A DNA stretch of 27,480 nucleotides from Actinomycetes bacterium (lineage in GTDB: Bacteria; Actinomycetota; Actinomycetes; Propionibacteriales; Nocardioidaceae). This document shows, one piece after another, positions 7,012-13,672 of this stretch. The stretch spans positions 1 to 27,480 of the forward strand of contig JAHEXN010000005.1 of the NCBI GenBank assembly GCA_023252095.1. The letters are read 5' to 3'. Under the pieces are notes generated by a model. It ran no database searches, was not told the origin of the DNA, and saw only the letters and a list, made by a program, of their open reading frames with translations. The translations under genes were made by a program, and so were the position numbers. Every line of letters begins with the position of its first letter. The first letter of the stretch is position 1.

Positions 7012-8256
7012 ATGACCTCGATCCCCACGTCCGCCCCGGCCCCCGCGCGTGCCGGCGCCGTTCCCCTCTACGTCCTCGGCGGGGCGCTCTCGATGCTGGG
7101 CAACGCCTCGATCGGCATCGTGCTGCCGTGGCTCGTCATCAGCCGCACGGGCGATCTGTCCGTCACGGCGCTGGTCGCCACGGCCGCGGGCGTCGCAGCC
7201 GTGCCAGCCAGTCTTCTCGGCGGGCGACTGGCCGACCGGTTTGGCGCTCGCCGGGTGGCGGTCGCCGCCGACCTCGGGTCGGCCTCGGCGGTCGCCGCGC
7301 TGGCGATCGTCGATGCGTCCGTGGGTCTGACGGTGGGCTGGTTCGTCGCGCTGGGCGTCGTGGGCGCGCTGTTCGACGTCCCGGGCATGAGTGCTCGACA
7401 GGTCCTCCTCGCCGACGTCGCGCGGGTCGGCGGACGCAGCGTCGACCTGGTCGCGGGGGCCTACCAGACCGCGTTCTCCCTCTCGTTCCTCGTCGGGCCG
7501 GCGCTCGCCGGGATCCTGCTCGCCCACCTGGACCCGATCGACGTCGTCTGGGTCACGGCGGCGTGCTCCGGCCTGGCCGCCCTGCTCACGTGGAGCGTGC
7601 CCGTCGCGAACCCCGAGGCGTCGGCGGCGACGCCGCTGCCAGGTGGCGGGTGGGGCGTGATCCGTCGCGACCCGCGGCTGAGGGCGACCCTGGTGATCGC
7701 GCTCGCGGCGACCTTCGTGACGCCGCCGCTGCTGAGCGTCGTGCTCCCCGGCCACTTCGCGGCCCTGGGGGAGCCGGGGGCCTACGGTGCGACGGTCTCG
7801 GCGTTCGCGGTCGGCACGATCGGCGGGTCGGTCCTCTATGCGATCCTCTCGCGCCGGTCGCGGCTGCTGGCCTACGTCGTGGGCATCGCGGCGATGACGA
7901 CCGGCATGGTGACGATGGCCGGCCTGGGTGGCGTGCTCACGGTGGGCGTCGGCATGGCGGTCATGGGCGTCGGCTCGGGTCTGTACGGCCCGGTGTGGAA
8001 CGTCTTCGTCGCCGAGCAGGTGCCGGTCGAGGTCCGCGCCCGGGTGCTGGGCTGGGTCAACGCCCTCGCGCTCGTCGCGGGACCCCTGGGGCTCGGCGCG
8101 CTCACGCTGCTGCTGACCGTCGCCGATCTCCGCGCGGCCTCGTTCGTGATCGCCGGCGTGTGGGGAGCAGTTGGGGTCTTCGCGCTCACGAGCCGGAGCG
8201 CACGTGACGTGGCGCGCCCCGTGCAGGAGGATGCCGAGCATGCTGTCGATCGGTGA
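7012..8256 (+). CDS. MFS transporter, probable drug exporter
   Basis: A 414-residue integral membrane protein with about 12 hydrophobic segments, beginning near residue 16. The loop between helices 2 and 3 carries the Major Facilitator motif A as GGRLADRFGARRV. The central cytoplasmic loop falls near residues 205-225. The overall pattern fits the proton-driven multidrug efflux branch, but the substrate cannot be read from sequence. The ATG at 7012 has only a weak GGGAC upstream. The last 17 bases overlap the MerR gene, so the regulator and transporter are co-transcribed. The palindrome at 6979-6993 suggests induction by a MerR activator that senses the transported compound. Confidence 0.9.
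   Translation: MTSIPTSAPAPARAGAVPLYVLGGALSMLGNASIGIVLPWLVISRTGDLSVTALVATAAGVAAVPASLLGGRLADRFGARRVAVAADLGSASAVAALAIVDASVGLTVGWFVALGVVGALFDVPGMSARQVLLADVARVGGRSVDLVAGAYQTAFSLSFLVGPALAGILLAHLDPIDVVWVTAACSGLAALLTWSVPVANPEASAATPLPGGGWGVIRRDPRLRATLVIALAATFVTPPLLSVVLPGHFAALGEPGAYGATVSAFAVGTIGGSVLYAILSRRSRLLAYVVGIAAMTTGMVTMAGLGGVLTVGVGMAVMGVGSGLYGPVWNVFVAEQVPVEVRARVLGWVNALALVAGPLGLGALTLLLTVADLRAASFVIAGVWGAVGVFALTSRSARDVARPVQEDAEHAVDR
8225..8230 (+). promoter_or_regulatory. Ribosome-binding site that fixes the MerR start
   Basis: AGGAGG lies 9 bases before ATG 8240 but directly abuts ATG 8231, favouring 8240 as the true start. It is embedded in the end of the MFS coding sequence. Confidence 0.6.
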
Positions 8257-9004
8257 GCTCGCGGCGTTCGTCGGCGTCTCGACGCGGACCGTGCGGTTCT
8301 ACCACTCGCGCGGACTGCTGCCGGAGCCTCCGCGCGACGAGGCGGGCTACCGGCGCTACACGGCTGAAGACGTCGTGCGACTCTCCCGCATCGTCGCGCT
8401 CGCGTCGGCCGGGGTGCCGCTCGTGCGGGTCGGCGAGCTCCTCGAGGCGGGGGAGGCCGAGTTCGCGGCTGGCGTGGCCGAGGTGGACGCGAGCCTGCAG
8501 GCCGAGATGAAGCGACTGCGCGCCCTCCGGTCGACATTGGCCGACCTCGACTCGCCGGACCGGCTGGCGCTGCCGGAGATCCTGGGCCGGGCGATCGAGA
8601 AGATGCGGGGCGCCGGAGCGCCCACGGCCTACGTCGACCTCTACCGGGACGCCTGGATCCTCGCTCATGCGCTCTATCCAGCCGAGATCCGGGCCTACCT
8701 CGCGGAGTTCGACCTGTGGTCGGACCCGGTCTACCTCGACATGCAGGTGCGGATGCTGCAGCTGGCCGACGTCGACGCCCACGACCCGAGGGTCGATGCG
8801 CTCGCCGAGGACACCGTCGACTGGATGGAGGCGAACCGGGACGCCGGCAGCCTCAAGGGATACGGCGAGCTGTTCAGCGACGAGCGTGCGAACCGGATCC
8901 TGACGGCGCAGTGGATCATGACGTCCGCGTGGGACCGCCTCAGCGAGCTCGTGATGAACGGGGCGCAGGAGCGCGGTCTGGTGCCGACGACCCCCGAGGG
9001 GTAG
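8240..9004 (+). CDS. MerR-family transcriptional regulator
   Basis: This is a 254-residue regulator. The N-terminal winged helix-turn-helix is unmistakable: MLSIGELAAFVGVSTRTVRFYHSRGL, then GYRRYTAEDVVRLSRI. A helical linker (about residues 75-105) forms the usual antiparallel dimer coiled coil. The C-terminal domain (about residues 115-254) is helical with many Trp, Tyr and acidic residues (YVDLYRDAW, EFDLWSDPVYLDM, DTVDWMEAN), plausibly a drug- or metabolite-binding domain. I prefer ATG 8240 for ribosome-site spacing and because family members begin LSIGELA. It overlaps the MFS gene by 17 bases and probably autoregulates through the palindrome at 6979-6993. Confidence 0.92.
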   Translation: MLSIGELAAFVGVSTRTVRFYHSRGLLPEPPRDEAGYRRYTAEDVVRLSRIVALASAGVPLVRVGELLEAGEAEFAAGVAEVDASLQAEMKRLRALRSTLADLDSPDRLALPEILGRAIEKMRGAGAPTAYVDLYRDAWILAHALYPAEIRAYLAEFDLWSDPVYLDMQVRMLQLADVDAHDPRVDALAEDTVDWMEANRDAGSLKGYGELFSDERANRILTAQWIMTSAWDRLSELVMNGAQERGLVPTTPEG

Positions 9005-9019
9005 TGCTCCCGACCGGGC

Positions 9020-9025
9020 TAGGCT
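9020..9025 (+). promoter_or_regulatory. Probable -10 box of thrS
   Basis: TAGGCT fits TANNNT and would give a leader of about 50 bases before the thrS start. The leader is too short for a T-box and contains none of its conserved elements. No -35 box is clear. Confidence 0.4.
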
Positions 9026-9082
9026 GACGCCCAAGAGCGCTGCCCAGTCGTGGGGGTGGCCCAGCTGAACAAGGAGATCGCC

Positions 9083-11053
9083 ATGTCCCTGAACGTCGTC
9101 GTCAACGGTGAGTCGCGGGTCGTCGACCCCGGTACCAAGGCCTGGCAGCTGTTCAGCGAGACGCCCGACGTCATCGCCGCCCGCATCGACGGGGAGCTGC
9201 GCGACCTCGCGACCGATCTCGCCGACGGCCAGAGCATCGAGCCGGTCGACATCGCGTCGCCCGACGGCCTCGACATCCTGCGGCACTCGACCGCCCACGT
9301 CATGGCGCAGGCCGTGCAGGAGCTGTTCCCGCAGGCCAAGCTCGGCATCGGCCCGCCCATCACCGACGGCTTCTACTACGACTTCGACGTGCCAGAGCCG
9401 TTCGTGCCCGAGGACCTCGAGAAGATCGAGACCCGGATGCGCAAGATCGTCAAGGAGGGCCAGAAGTTCTCCCGTCGCGAGATCGACGACGACGCGGCCC
9501 GCGCCGAGCTGGCCGACGAGCCGTACAAGCTCGAGCTCATCGGCCTGAAGTCCTCCGCCGGAGACGCGGCCGAGGGTGCGAGCGTCGAGGTCGGCGACGG
9601 CGGCCTGAGCATCTACGACAACCTCAAGCGTGACGGGTCGCTGGCGTGGAAGGACCTCTGCCGGGGGCCGCACCTCCCCACGACCAAGCGCATCCCGGCG
9701 TTCAAGCTCATGCGGTCGGCGGCGGCCTACTGGCGCGGCAACGAGAAGAACAAGCAGCTGCAGCGCGTGTACGGCACAGCGTGGCCCTCGAAGGAGGCGC
9801 TCGAGGAGCACCTGCACCGCATCGAGGAGGCGCAGCGTCGCGACCACCGTCGCCTCGGCACCGAGCTCGACCTCTACAGCTTCCCCGACGAGATCGGTTC
9901 GGGTCTGCCGGTCTTCCACCCCAAGGGTGGCGTCATCAAGCGGGAGATGGAGGACTACGTCCGCCGCCGCCACATCGAGGAGGGCTTCGAGTACGTCGGT
10001 ACGCCGCACGTCTCGCGCGAGGAGCTCTTCTACACCTCGGGCCACCTGCCGTACTACGGCGAGAACATGTTCCCGCCGCTCGACCTCGACGGGCAGCCGT
10101 ACCGCCTCAAGGCCATGAACTGCCCGATGCACAACCTCATCTTCCGGTCGCGCCAGCGCTCGTACCGCGAGCTGCCGCTGCGCCTGTTCGAGTTCGGGCA
10201 CGTCTACCGCAACGAGAAGTCGGGCGTGATCCACGGCCTGACCCGCGTGCGCGGCTTCGCGCAGGACGACTCGCACTCGTACGTGACCCCCGAGCAGGCG
10301 CCCGACGAGGTCGCTCACCTGCTGAACTTCATGCTCAGCCTGCTGCGCGACTTCGGGATGGACGACTACTACCTCGAGCTGTCCACCCGCGACGACCGCA
10401 AGGACAAGTTCATCGGGTCCGACGAGGAGTGGGCCGTCGCCACGAAGGTCCTCGCCGACGTCGCCGCAGCCACGGGTGTCGAGGTCGTGCCCGATCCCGG
10501 CGGAGCGGCCTACTACGGGCCGAAGATCTCGGTCCAGGCACGTGATGCCATCGGTCGCACCTGGCAGATGGGCACCGTCCAGTACGACTTCAACATGCCG
10601 TCGGCCGAGCGGTTCAACCTCGAGTACATCGCTCCCGACGGTTCTCGGCAGCAGCCGGTCATGATCCACTCGGCCAAGTTCGGCTCGATCGAGCGGTTCA
10701 TGGGCGTGCTCGTGGAGCACTACGCGGGCGCCTTCCCTCCGTGGCTCGCCCCGGTGCAGGCCGTCGGCATCCCGGTCGCGGAGCGGCACACCGAGCACCT
10801 GCGGGCGCTGGGGGAGCGGCTCAGGGCCGCCGGCATCCGGTTCGAGCTCGACGAGTCCGACGAGCGAATGCAGAAGAAGATTCGCAACGCGCAGACCCAG
10901 AAGGTGCCGTTCATGCTCCTCGCGGGCGACAACGACGTCGAGGGTGGCGCCGTCTCCTTCCGGTTCCGCAGCGGTGAGCAGGAGAACGGCGTGCCGCTCG
11001 ACGACGCCGTCGCCCGCATCGTCGCCGCCGTGGAGTCCCGCACGCAGGTCTGA
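9083..11053 (+). CDS. thrS: Threonyl-tRNA synthetase
   Basis: A 656-residue class II aminoacyl-tRNA synthetase that charges tRNA-Thr. The N-terminal TGS domain covers about residues 1-60. The editing domain follows, with H68-x3-H72 in HSTAHVM and the C-x3-H pair in DLCRGPHLP; this domain removes mischarged serine. The catalytic core carries zinc ligands matching the E. coli enzyme: Cys in MNCPMHN, His in FAQDDSH and His in MIHSAKFGS. Motif 2 is FGHVYRNE and motif 3 is GSIERFMG. The anticodon-binding domain forms the last 110 residues. ATG 9083 has AAGGAG six bases upstream; an in-frame ATG at 9050 lacks a site. Its stop codon overlaps the left edge of the array-bracketed unit. Confidence 0.98.
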   Translation: MSLNVVVNGESRVVDPGTKAWQLFSETPDVIAARIDGELRDLATDLADGQSIEPVDIASPDGLDILRHSTAHVMAQAVQELFPQAKLGIGPPITDGFYYDFDVPEPFVPEDLEKIETRMRKIVKEGQKFSRREIDDDAARAELADEPYKLELIGLKSSAGDAAEGASVEVGDGGLSIYDNLKRDGSLAWKDLCRGPHLPTTKRIPAFKLMRSAAAYWRGNEKNKQLQRVYGTAWPSKEALEEHLHRIEEAQRRDHRRLGTELDLYSFPDEIGSGLPVFHPKGGVIKREMEDYVRRRHIEEGFEYVGTPHVSREELFYTSGHLPYYGENMFPPLDLDGQPYRLKAMNCPMHNLIFRSRQRSYRELPLRLFEFGHVYRNEKSGVIHGLTRVRGFAQDDSHSYVTPEQAPDEVAHLLNFMLSLLRDFGMDDYYLELSTRDDRKDKFIGSDEEWAVATKVLADVAAATGVEVVPDPGGAAYYGPKISVQARDAIGRTWQMGTVQYDFNMPSAERFNLEYIAPDGSRQQPVMIHSAKFGSIERFMGVLVEHYAGAFPPWLAPVQAVGIPVAERHTEHLRALGERLRAAGIRFELDESDERMQKKIRNAQTQKVPFMLLAGDNDVEGGAVSFRFRSGEQENGVPLDDAVARIVAAVESRTQV

Positions 11054-11061
11054 CCTGGGGC

Positions 11062-11170
11062 GGTGGGCCAGCAACCCTTCGCGATCTCAGAAGGTTGCTG
11101 GCCCACCGCTCACGCCGGGCGGCGGTGAGCAGGCAACCTTCTGGCACTCGGTTGAGGTTGCCAGCTCACC
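11062..11170. repeat. Array A: four 15-bp alternating inverted repeats
   Basis: Half-sites start at 11062, 11093 (inverted), 11124 and 11156 (inverted), steps of 31, 31 and 32 bases. Spacers are 16, 16 and 17 bases. Half-sites in one orientation read GGTGGGCCAGCAACC (twice), GGTGAGCAGGCAACC and GGTGAGCTGGCAACC. The first two form a perfect stem (16 bp at 11061-11076 with 11093-11108), which could also end thrS transcription. The second pair matches at 14 of 15 positions and lies inside the 3' coding end of the DUF559 gene. A 31-bp step is close to three helical turns, placing all sites on one DNA face. Confidence 0.85.
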
Positions 11171-12096
11171 TCCTTCTGTGGGCATCGACCGAAGAGCAGG
11201 TCCCAGGTGGGTCCGAACTCGGGCGCCCGCCCGCGGTAGCCGCGCTCGACGAGCAGCGCGTGCGCCGTGAGCACCACGGCTCGTGGGCGTGCGCGCATGG
11301 CGGCTGTGACCTGCAGGTACTCGATGTCCCGTGACCGCATCCAGGCGTACCGGCCGATGTCGCGTCGGACCTGTTCGGGATCGACGAAGTGTTGAGAGCC
11401 CTCGTACTCGAGCGCCAGCGCCCACTCTGGCAACCACAGGTCCGACGTGGGGGCGTGTGGATCATCGGCGATCCTCACGTTGACCTCGGGCCGTGGAAGC
11501 CCGGCGAACTGGAGGAACACGCGTGTCTCCGACTCGCCGGGTGACCGCGCGGCGCCGTCGAGATATCGAGCGACCCACAGGGCCTCCTGTGCGCCGGGTC
11601 TCCAGCGGTCCCGCCACGCCAGCTCGACCAGTCCCGCCGGCGACATGTGGCCGCGGTGCAACAGCCAGTCACCCACGACGACGAGGTCGATGACCCGGGC
11701 GGTCGCGGCGTACCCGATGAAGGCCGCTGACCCGCTCACCCCGACCGGGTCGCACGGTGGCATGATCTCGGTGCGGTGGAGGAAGACGCCGTCCAGGTCG
11801 AGGTGGTGGTCGCCGACGATCGAGAGGTGGATCGGATCGAGAGGTCCGTGGTCCAGTCCGAGCTGCTGGACCCGAGTCAGGTGGCTCACCCGTGCCCGTT
11901 CCGGGACCGCCAGTCGAGCAGCCTCGATCGCGTCGCCGTGGGTCATCTCATGCCCGGTCCAGACCCAGACGCCGCTGTGGAGACGCCGGAGCTCTCTGCC
12001 CTGGAACTGGCGAGAGGTCATGCCGGCCTCGAGCGCTTCGCGACGGGTGAAGGGTCGGCGGCGCAGGTGATCGGGAATCCGAGGGGCTCGAGGCAT
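11110..12096 (-). CDS. AbiEi-like N-terminus plus DUF559 nuclease-like domain
   Basis: This 328-residue protein has two parts. The first 50 residues, IPDHLRRRPFTRREALEAG then MTSRQFQGRELRRLHSGVWV, resemble the winged-helix N terminus of AbiEi-type antitoxins. The C-terminal part (about residues 195-310) resembles DUF559, a Vsr/PD-(D/E)xK-like nuclease fold: SETRVFLQFAGLP, then SDLWLPEWALALEYEGSQH with the D and ExE acidic residues, then RRDIGRYAWMRSRDIEYLQVT. AbiEi antitoxins repress their own promoter by binding inverted repeats, which makes the flanking arrays plausible targets. No AbiEii toxin gene is next to it. The last 20 or so residues are encoded by repeat array A. ATG 12096 is chosen; GTG 12114 is an alternative. 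Confidence 0.8.
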   Translation of the reverse strand: MPRAPRIPDHLRRRPFTRREALEAGMTSRQFQGRELRRLHSGVWVWTGHEMTHGDAIEAARLAVPERARVSHLTRVQQLGLDHGPLDPIHLSIVGDHHLDLDGVFLHRTEIMPPCDPVGVSGSAAFIGYAATARVIDLVVVGDWLLHRGHMSPAGLVELAWRDRWRPGAQEALWVARYLDGAARSPGESETRVFLQFAGLPRPEVNVRIADDPHAPTSDLWLPEWALALEYEGSQHFVDPEQVRRDIGRYAWMRSRDIEYLQVTAAMRARPRAVVLTAHALLVERGYRGRAPEFGPTWDLLFGRCPQKEVSWQPQPSARRLPAHRRPA

Positions 12097-12184
12097 GACG
12101 CCAGCCCACGTCACCCGGGTCCGCCACGGAAGGGTTGAGGCCCGACCTGGGGATGGTGCCCACCTGGGGACATGAGCGGCGAGC

Positions 12185-12293
12185 GGTGGGCCAGCAACCT
12201 CTCGGGCGTGTCAGACGGTTGCTCGCTCACCTTCCATCCGTTCGGGCGGTGGACCAGCAACGTCGCGAGCCCGAGAGCGGTTGCCTGCTCACC
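12185..12293. repeat. Array B: four 15-bp alternating inverted repeats
   Basis: Half-sites start at 12185, 12217 (inverted), 12248 and 12279 (inverted), steps of 32, 31 and 31 bases. Spacers are 17, 16 and 16 bases. The array is 109 bp long, exactly as array A. In one orientation the half-sites read GGTGGGCCAGCAACC, GGTGAGCGAGCAACC, GGTGGACCAGCAACG and GGTGAGCAGGCAACC. It lies between the divergent starts of the DUF559 gene (12096) and the HIT gene (12340) and ends 33 bases before the HIT -10 box, so it is well placed to control both. Confidence 0.85.
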
Positions 12294-12326
12294 GCTCCGG
12301 GTCGCGGTCGGGTCCTCGCCACGCAC

Positions 12327-12332
12327 TAGGGT
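12327..12332 (+). promoter_or_regulatory. -10 box of a leaderless HIT-pgsA promoter
   Basis: TAGGGT (TANNNT) is followed by 7 bases and the GTG start at 12340, with no ribosome site. The -35 region (about 12303-12308) has no consensus match and lies just outside array B. Confidence 0.55.
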
Positions 12333-12339
12333 GGCCGAC

Positions 12340-12885
12340 GTGACCGAGGGACCAGACCGGCTGCAGCGGCTCTACACGCCGTACCGCATGTCGTACGTGC
12401 GAGGCGAGGAGTCCGAGGCCGACGCGGGGGAGCTCACGCTCGCCGCAGGGGCCGACCCCTCGTGCCCGTTCTGCCGCATCGCGGCCGGGGGTGCGCAGTC
12501 CGAGCTCGTCGTGCACCGCGGCGAGGCGTGCTTCGTCGTGCTCAACCTGTACCCGTACAACCCGGGCCACCTCATGGTTGTGCCGAACCGGCACGTCGCC
12601 GACTACACCGACCTGAGCGCCGCCGAGACCGCCGAGGTCGCGTCGCTCAGCCAACACGCGCTCCGCACGATCCGCCGGGTCTCCCAGCCCCACGGTTTCA
12701 ACCTGGGCCTGAACCTGGGCGGAGTCGCGGGCGGATCGCTGTCGCAGCACCTTCATCAGCACGTCGTGCCGCGGTGGTCGGGCGACGCCAACTTCATGAC
12801 CGTGCTCGGGCAGACCAAGACGTTGCCCCAGCTGCTCGAGGACACGCGCGACCTGCTGGCTGCGGCCTGGTCCGACGACGCCTGA
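12340..12885 (+). CDS. HIT-family nucleotide hydrolase/phosphorylase
   Basis: A 181-residue histidine-triad protein. Cys42-x2-Cys45 (CPFC) probably contributes to a zinc site. The triad H137-x-H139-x-H141 sits in SQHLHQHVVP and forms the nucleotide-phosphate active site, with His139 expected to be the nucleophile by family precedent. Its mycobacterial counterpart in the same position (Rv2613c) is an AP4A phosphorylase, so degradation of dinucleoside polyphosphates is the best guess. The start GTG 12340 is chosen over an ATG at 12172, because that frame would begin inside repeat array B and a good -10 box lies 7 bases upstream of 12340. It is followed after 36 bases by pgsA, probably in one operon. 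Confidence 0.9.
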   Translation: MTEGPDRLQRLYTPYRMSYVRGEESEADAGELTLAAGADPSCPFCRIAAGGAQSELVVHRGEACFVVLNLYPYNPGHLMVVPNRHVADYTDLSAAETAEVASLSQHALRTIRRVSQPHGFNLGLNLGGVAGGSLSQHLHQHVVPRWSGDANFMTVLGQTKTLPQLLEDTRDLLAAAWSDDA

Positions 12886-12921
12886 GACCCCACCCTCGAT
12901 GTCCCGGGAGGACACCGCACC

Positions 12922-13557
12922 ATGCTCGAACGCTTCCGTCAGTTCTGGACCAACGTCTGGGCGCCCCTGGCGAACCTCTTGCTGAAGTGGGGCGTCAAGC
13001 CCGACCACGTCACGATCGTCGGTACGGCCGGCGTCGTGTTCGGCGCGCTGTTCTTCTTCCCCCGCGGTGAGCTGTTCTGGGGCGTCATGTTCATCACGGC
13101 GTTCGTCTTCAGCGACATCATGGACGGCTACATGGCCCGCCAGTCGGGGCAGGCGAGCAAGTGGGGCGCCTTCCTGGACTCGACGCTCGACCGCGTCGGC
13201 GACGCCGCCATCTTCGGCGGGCTGGCCGTCTACTACGTGTCGGTGCACGCCGAGGCCGACCTGGGGGAGGTGCGCTGGTACTTCTACCTGAGCCTGGTGT
13301 GCCTCGTGCTGGGCAACCTGACGTCGTACGCGCGCGCCCGTGCGGAGAGCCTCGGAATGCAGGCCAAGGGGGGCATCGCGGAGCGTTCGGACCGTCTGGT
13401 GTCGATCCTCGTCATGACGGGCTTCAACGGCCTGCTGGGCTGGGACTTCCTGACCGAGATCACGCTCTGGGTGCTGGCGCTGGCCAGCCTCGTCACGGTG
13501 TTCCAGCGCATGGCGATCGTGCACCGTCAGGCCGTGCAGGACCCCGGGCTGGGCTGA
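12922..13557 (+). CDS. pgsA: CDP-alcohol phosphatidyltransferase (PIP synthase type)
   Basis: A 211-residue membrane enzyme with about six hydrophobic helices. The full CDP-alcohol signature is present: D65-x2-D68-G69-x2-A72-R73, then G82, D86 and D90, which bind the metal and CDP. In actinobacteria the gene at this position makes phosphatidylinositol phosphate from CDP-diacylglycerol and inositol phosphate, the first step towards phosphatidylinositol mannosides. ATG 12922 has GGGAGG at 12906-12911 (spacing 10). Related genomes continue with an acyltransferase (PatA-type) and the mannosyltransferase pimA; neither is found downstream here. Confidence 0.93.
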   Translation: MLERFRQFWTNVWAPLANLLLKWGVKPDHVTIVGTAGVVFGALFFFPRGELFWGVMFITAFVFSDIMDGYMARQSGQASKWGAFLDSTLDRVGDAAIFGGLAVYYVSVHAEADLGEVRWYFYLSLVCLVLGNLTSYARARAESLGMQAKGGIAERSDRLVSILVMTGFNGLLGWDFLTEITLWVLALASLVTVFQRMAIVHRQAVQDPGLG

Positions 13558-13563
13558 GCGGGG

Positions 13564-13594
13564 GACCTGCCGCACCGCGTCATCGGCGCAGGTC
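13564..13594 (+). terminator. Weak hairpin after pgsA
   Basis: GACCTGC (13564-13570) and GCAGGTC (13588-13594) form a perfect 7-bp stem with a 17-base loop just past the pgsA stop. There is no T tract. It may end the HIT-pgsA transcript before the independent promoter at 13637. Confidence 0.35.
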
Positions 13595-13621
13595 AGGGGG
13601 CATTCGCCACGACTCACCAGC

Positions 13622-13653
13622 AATGTGCCATCGGCATTGACACATTAGATGTG
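13622..13653. promoter_or_regulatory. Nested palindromic operators at the diiron oxygenase promoter
   Basis: AATGTGCCA, seven bases, then TGACACATT (13622-13646) form a 25-bp palindrome with 8 of 9 arm positions matching. A second perfect one, CACAT-TAG-ATGTG (13641-13653), overlaps it. Together they cover the -35 box and half the spacer, the expected position for a repressor. No regulator gene is adjacent. Confidence 0.5.
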
Positions 13654-13666
13654 GCGTGCTCATACT
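13637..13666 (+). promoter_or_regulatory. Leaderless promoter of the diiron oxygenase
   Basis: A consensus TTGACA (13637-13642), an 18-base spacer and CATACT (13661-13666), then 6 bases to ATG 13673. This is the best-matching promoter in the window, and no ribosome site is present. Confidence 0.65.
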
Positions 13667-13672
13667 GGCGAC

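Larger units (their letters stand above)
11052..12303. mobile_element. Candidate element: nuclease-like gene between mirror arrays
   Basis: A 1252-bp unit holds one minus-strand gene, with a 119-bp segment at each end. The left segment (11052-11170) and the reverse complement of the right one (12185-12303) align without gaps; by hand I count about 83 identical positions of 119. Identity is concentrated in the 15-bp repeats and the outermost 10 bases (GACCTGGGGC against GACCCGGAGC). The longer 17-base spacer is next to the gene on both sides, so the ends are mirror images, as terminal inverted repeats would be. No transposase and no target-site duplication are visible. The unit interrupts the thrS-HIT gene order of related genomes. 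Mobility is inference; a local operator system is the main alternative. Confidence 0.4.

Noticed and set aside
5596..8241. 881-codon minus-strand frame over the GMC and MFS genes
   Set aside because: It is an Arg/Gly/Asp-rich shadow of two well-supported plus-strand genes.
9026..9082. T-box riboswitch before thrS
   Set aside because: The leader is too short and lacks the conserved T-box sequence and specifier loop.
8186..11074. Very long antisense open frame (962 codons) over MerR and thrS
   Set aside because: GC-rich codon structure leaves long open frames on the opposite strand; the translated sequence has no recognisable domain and thrS is unambiguous.
11062..12293. CRISPR array
   Set aside because: Repeats are only 15 bp, alternate in orientation and number four per array; no cas genes are present.
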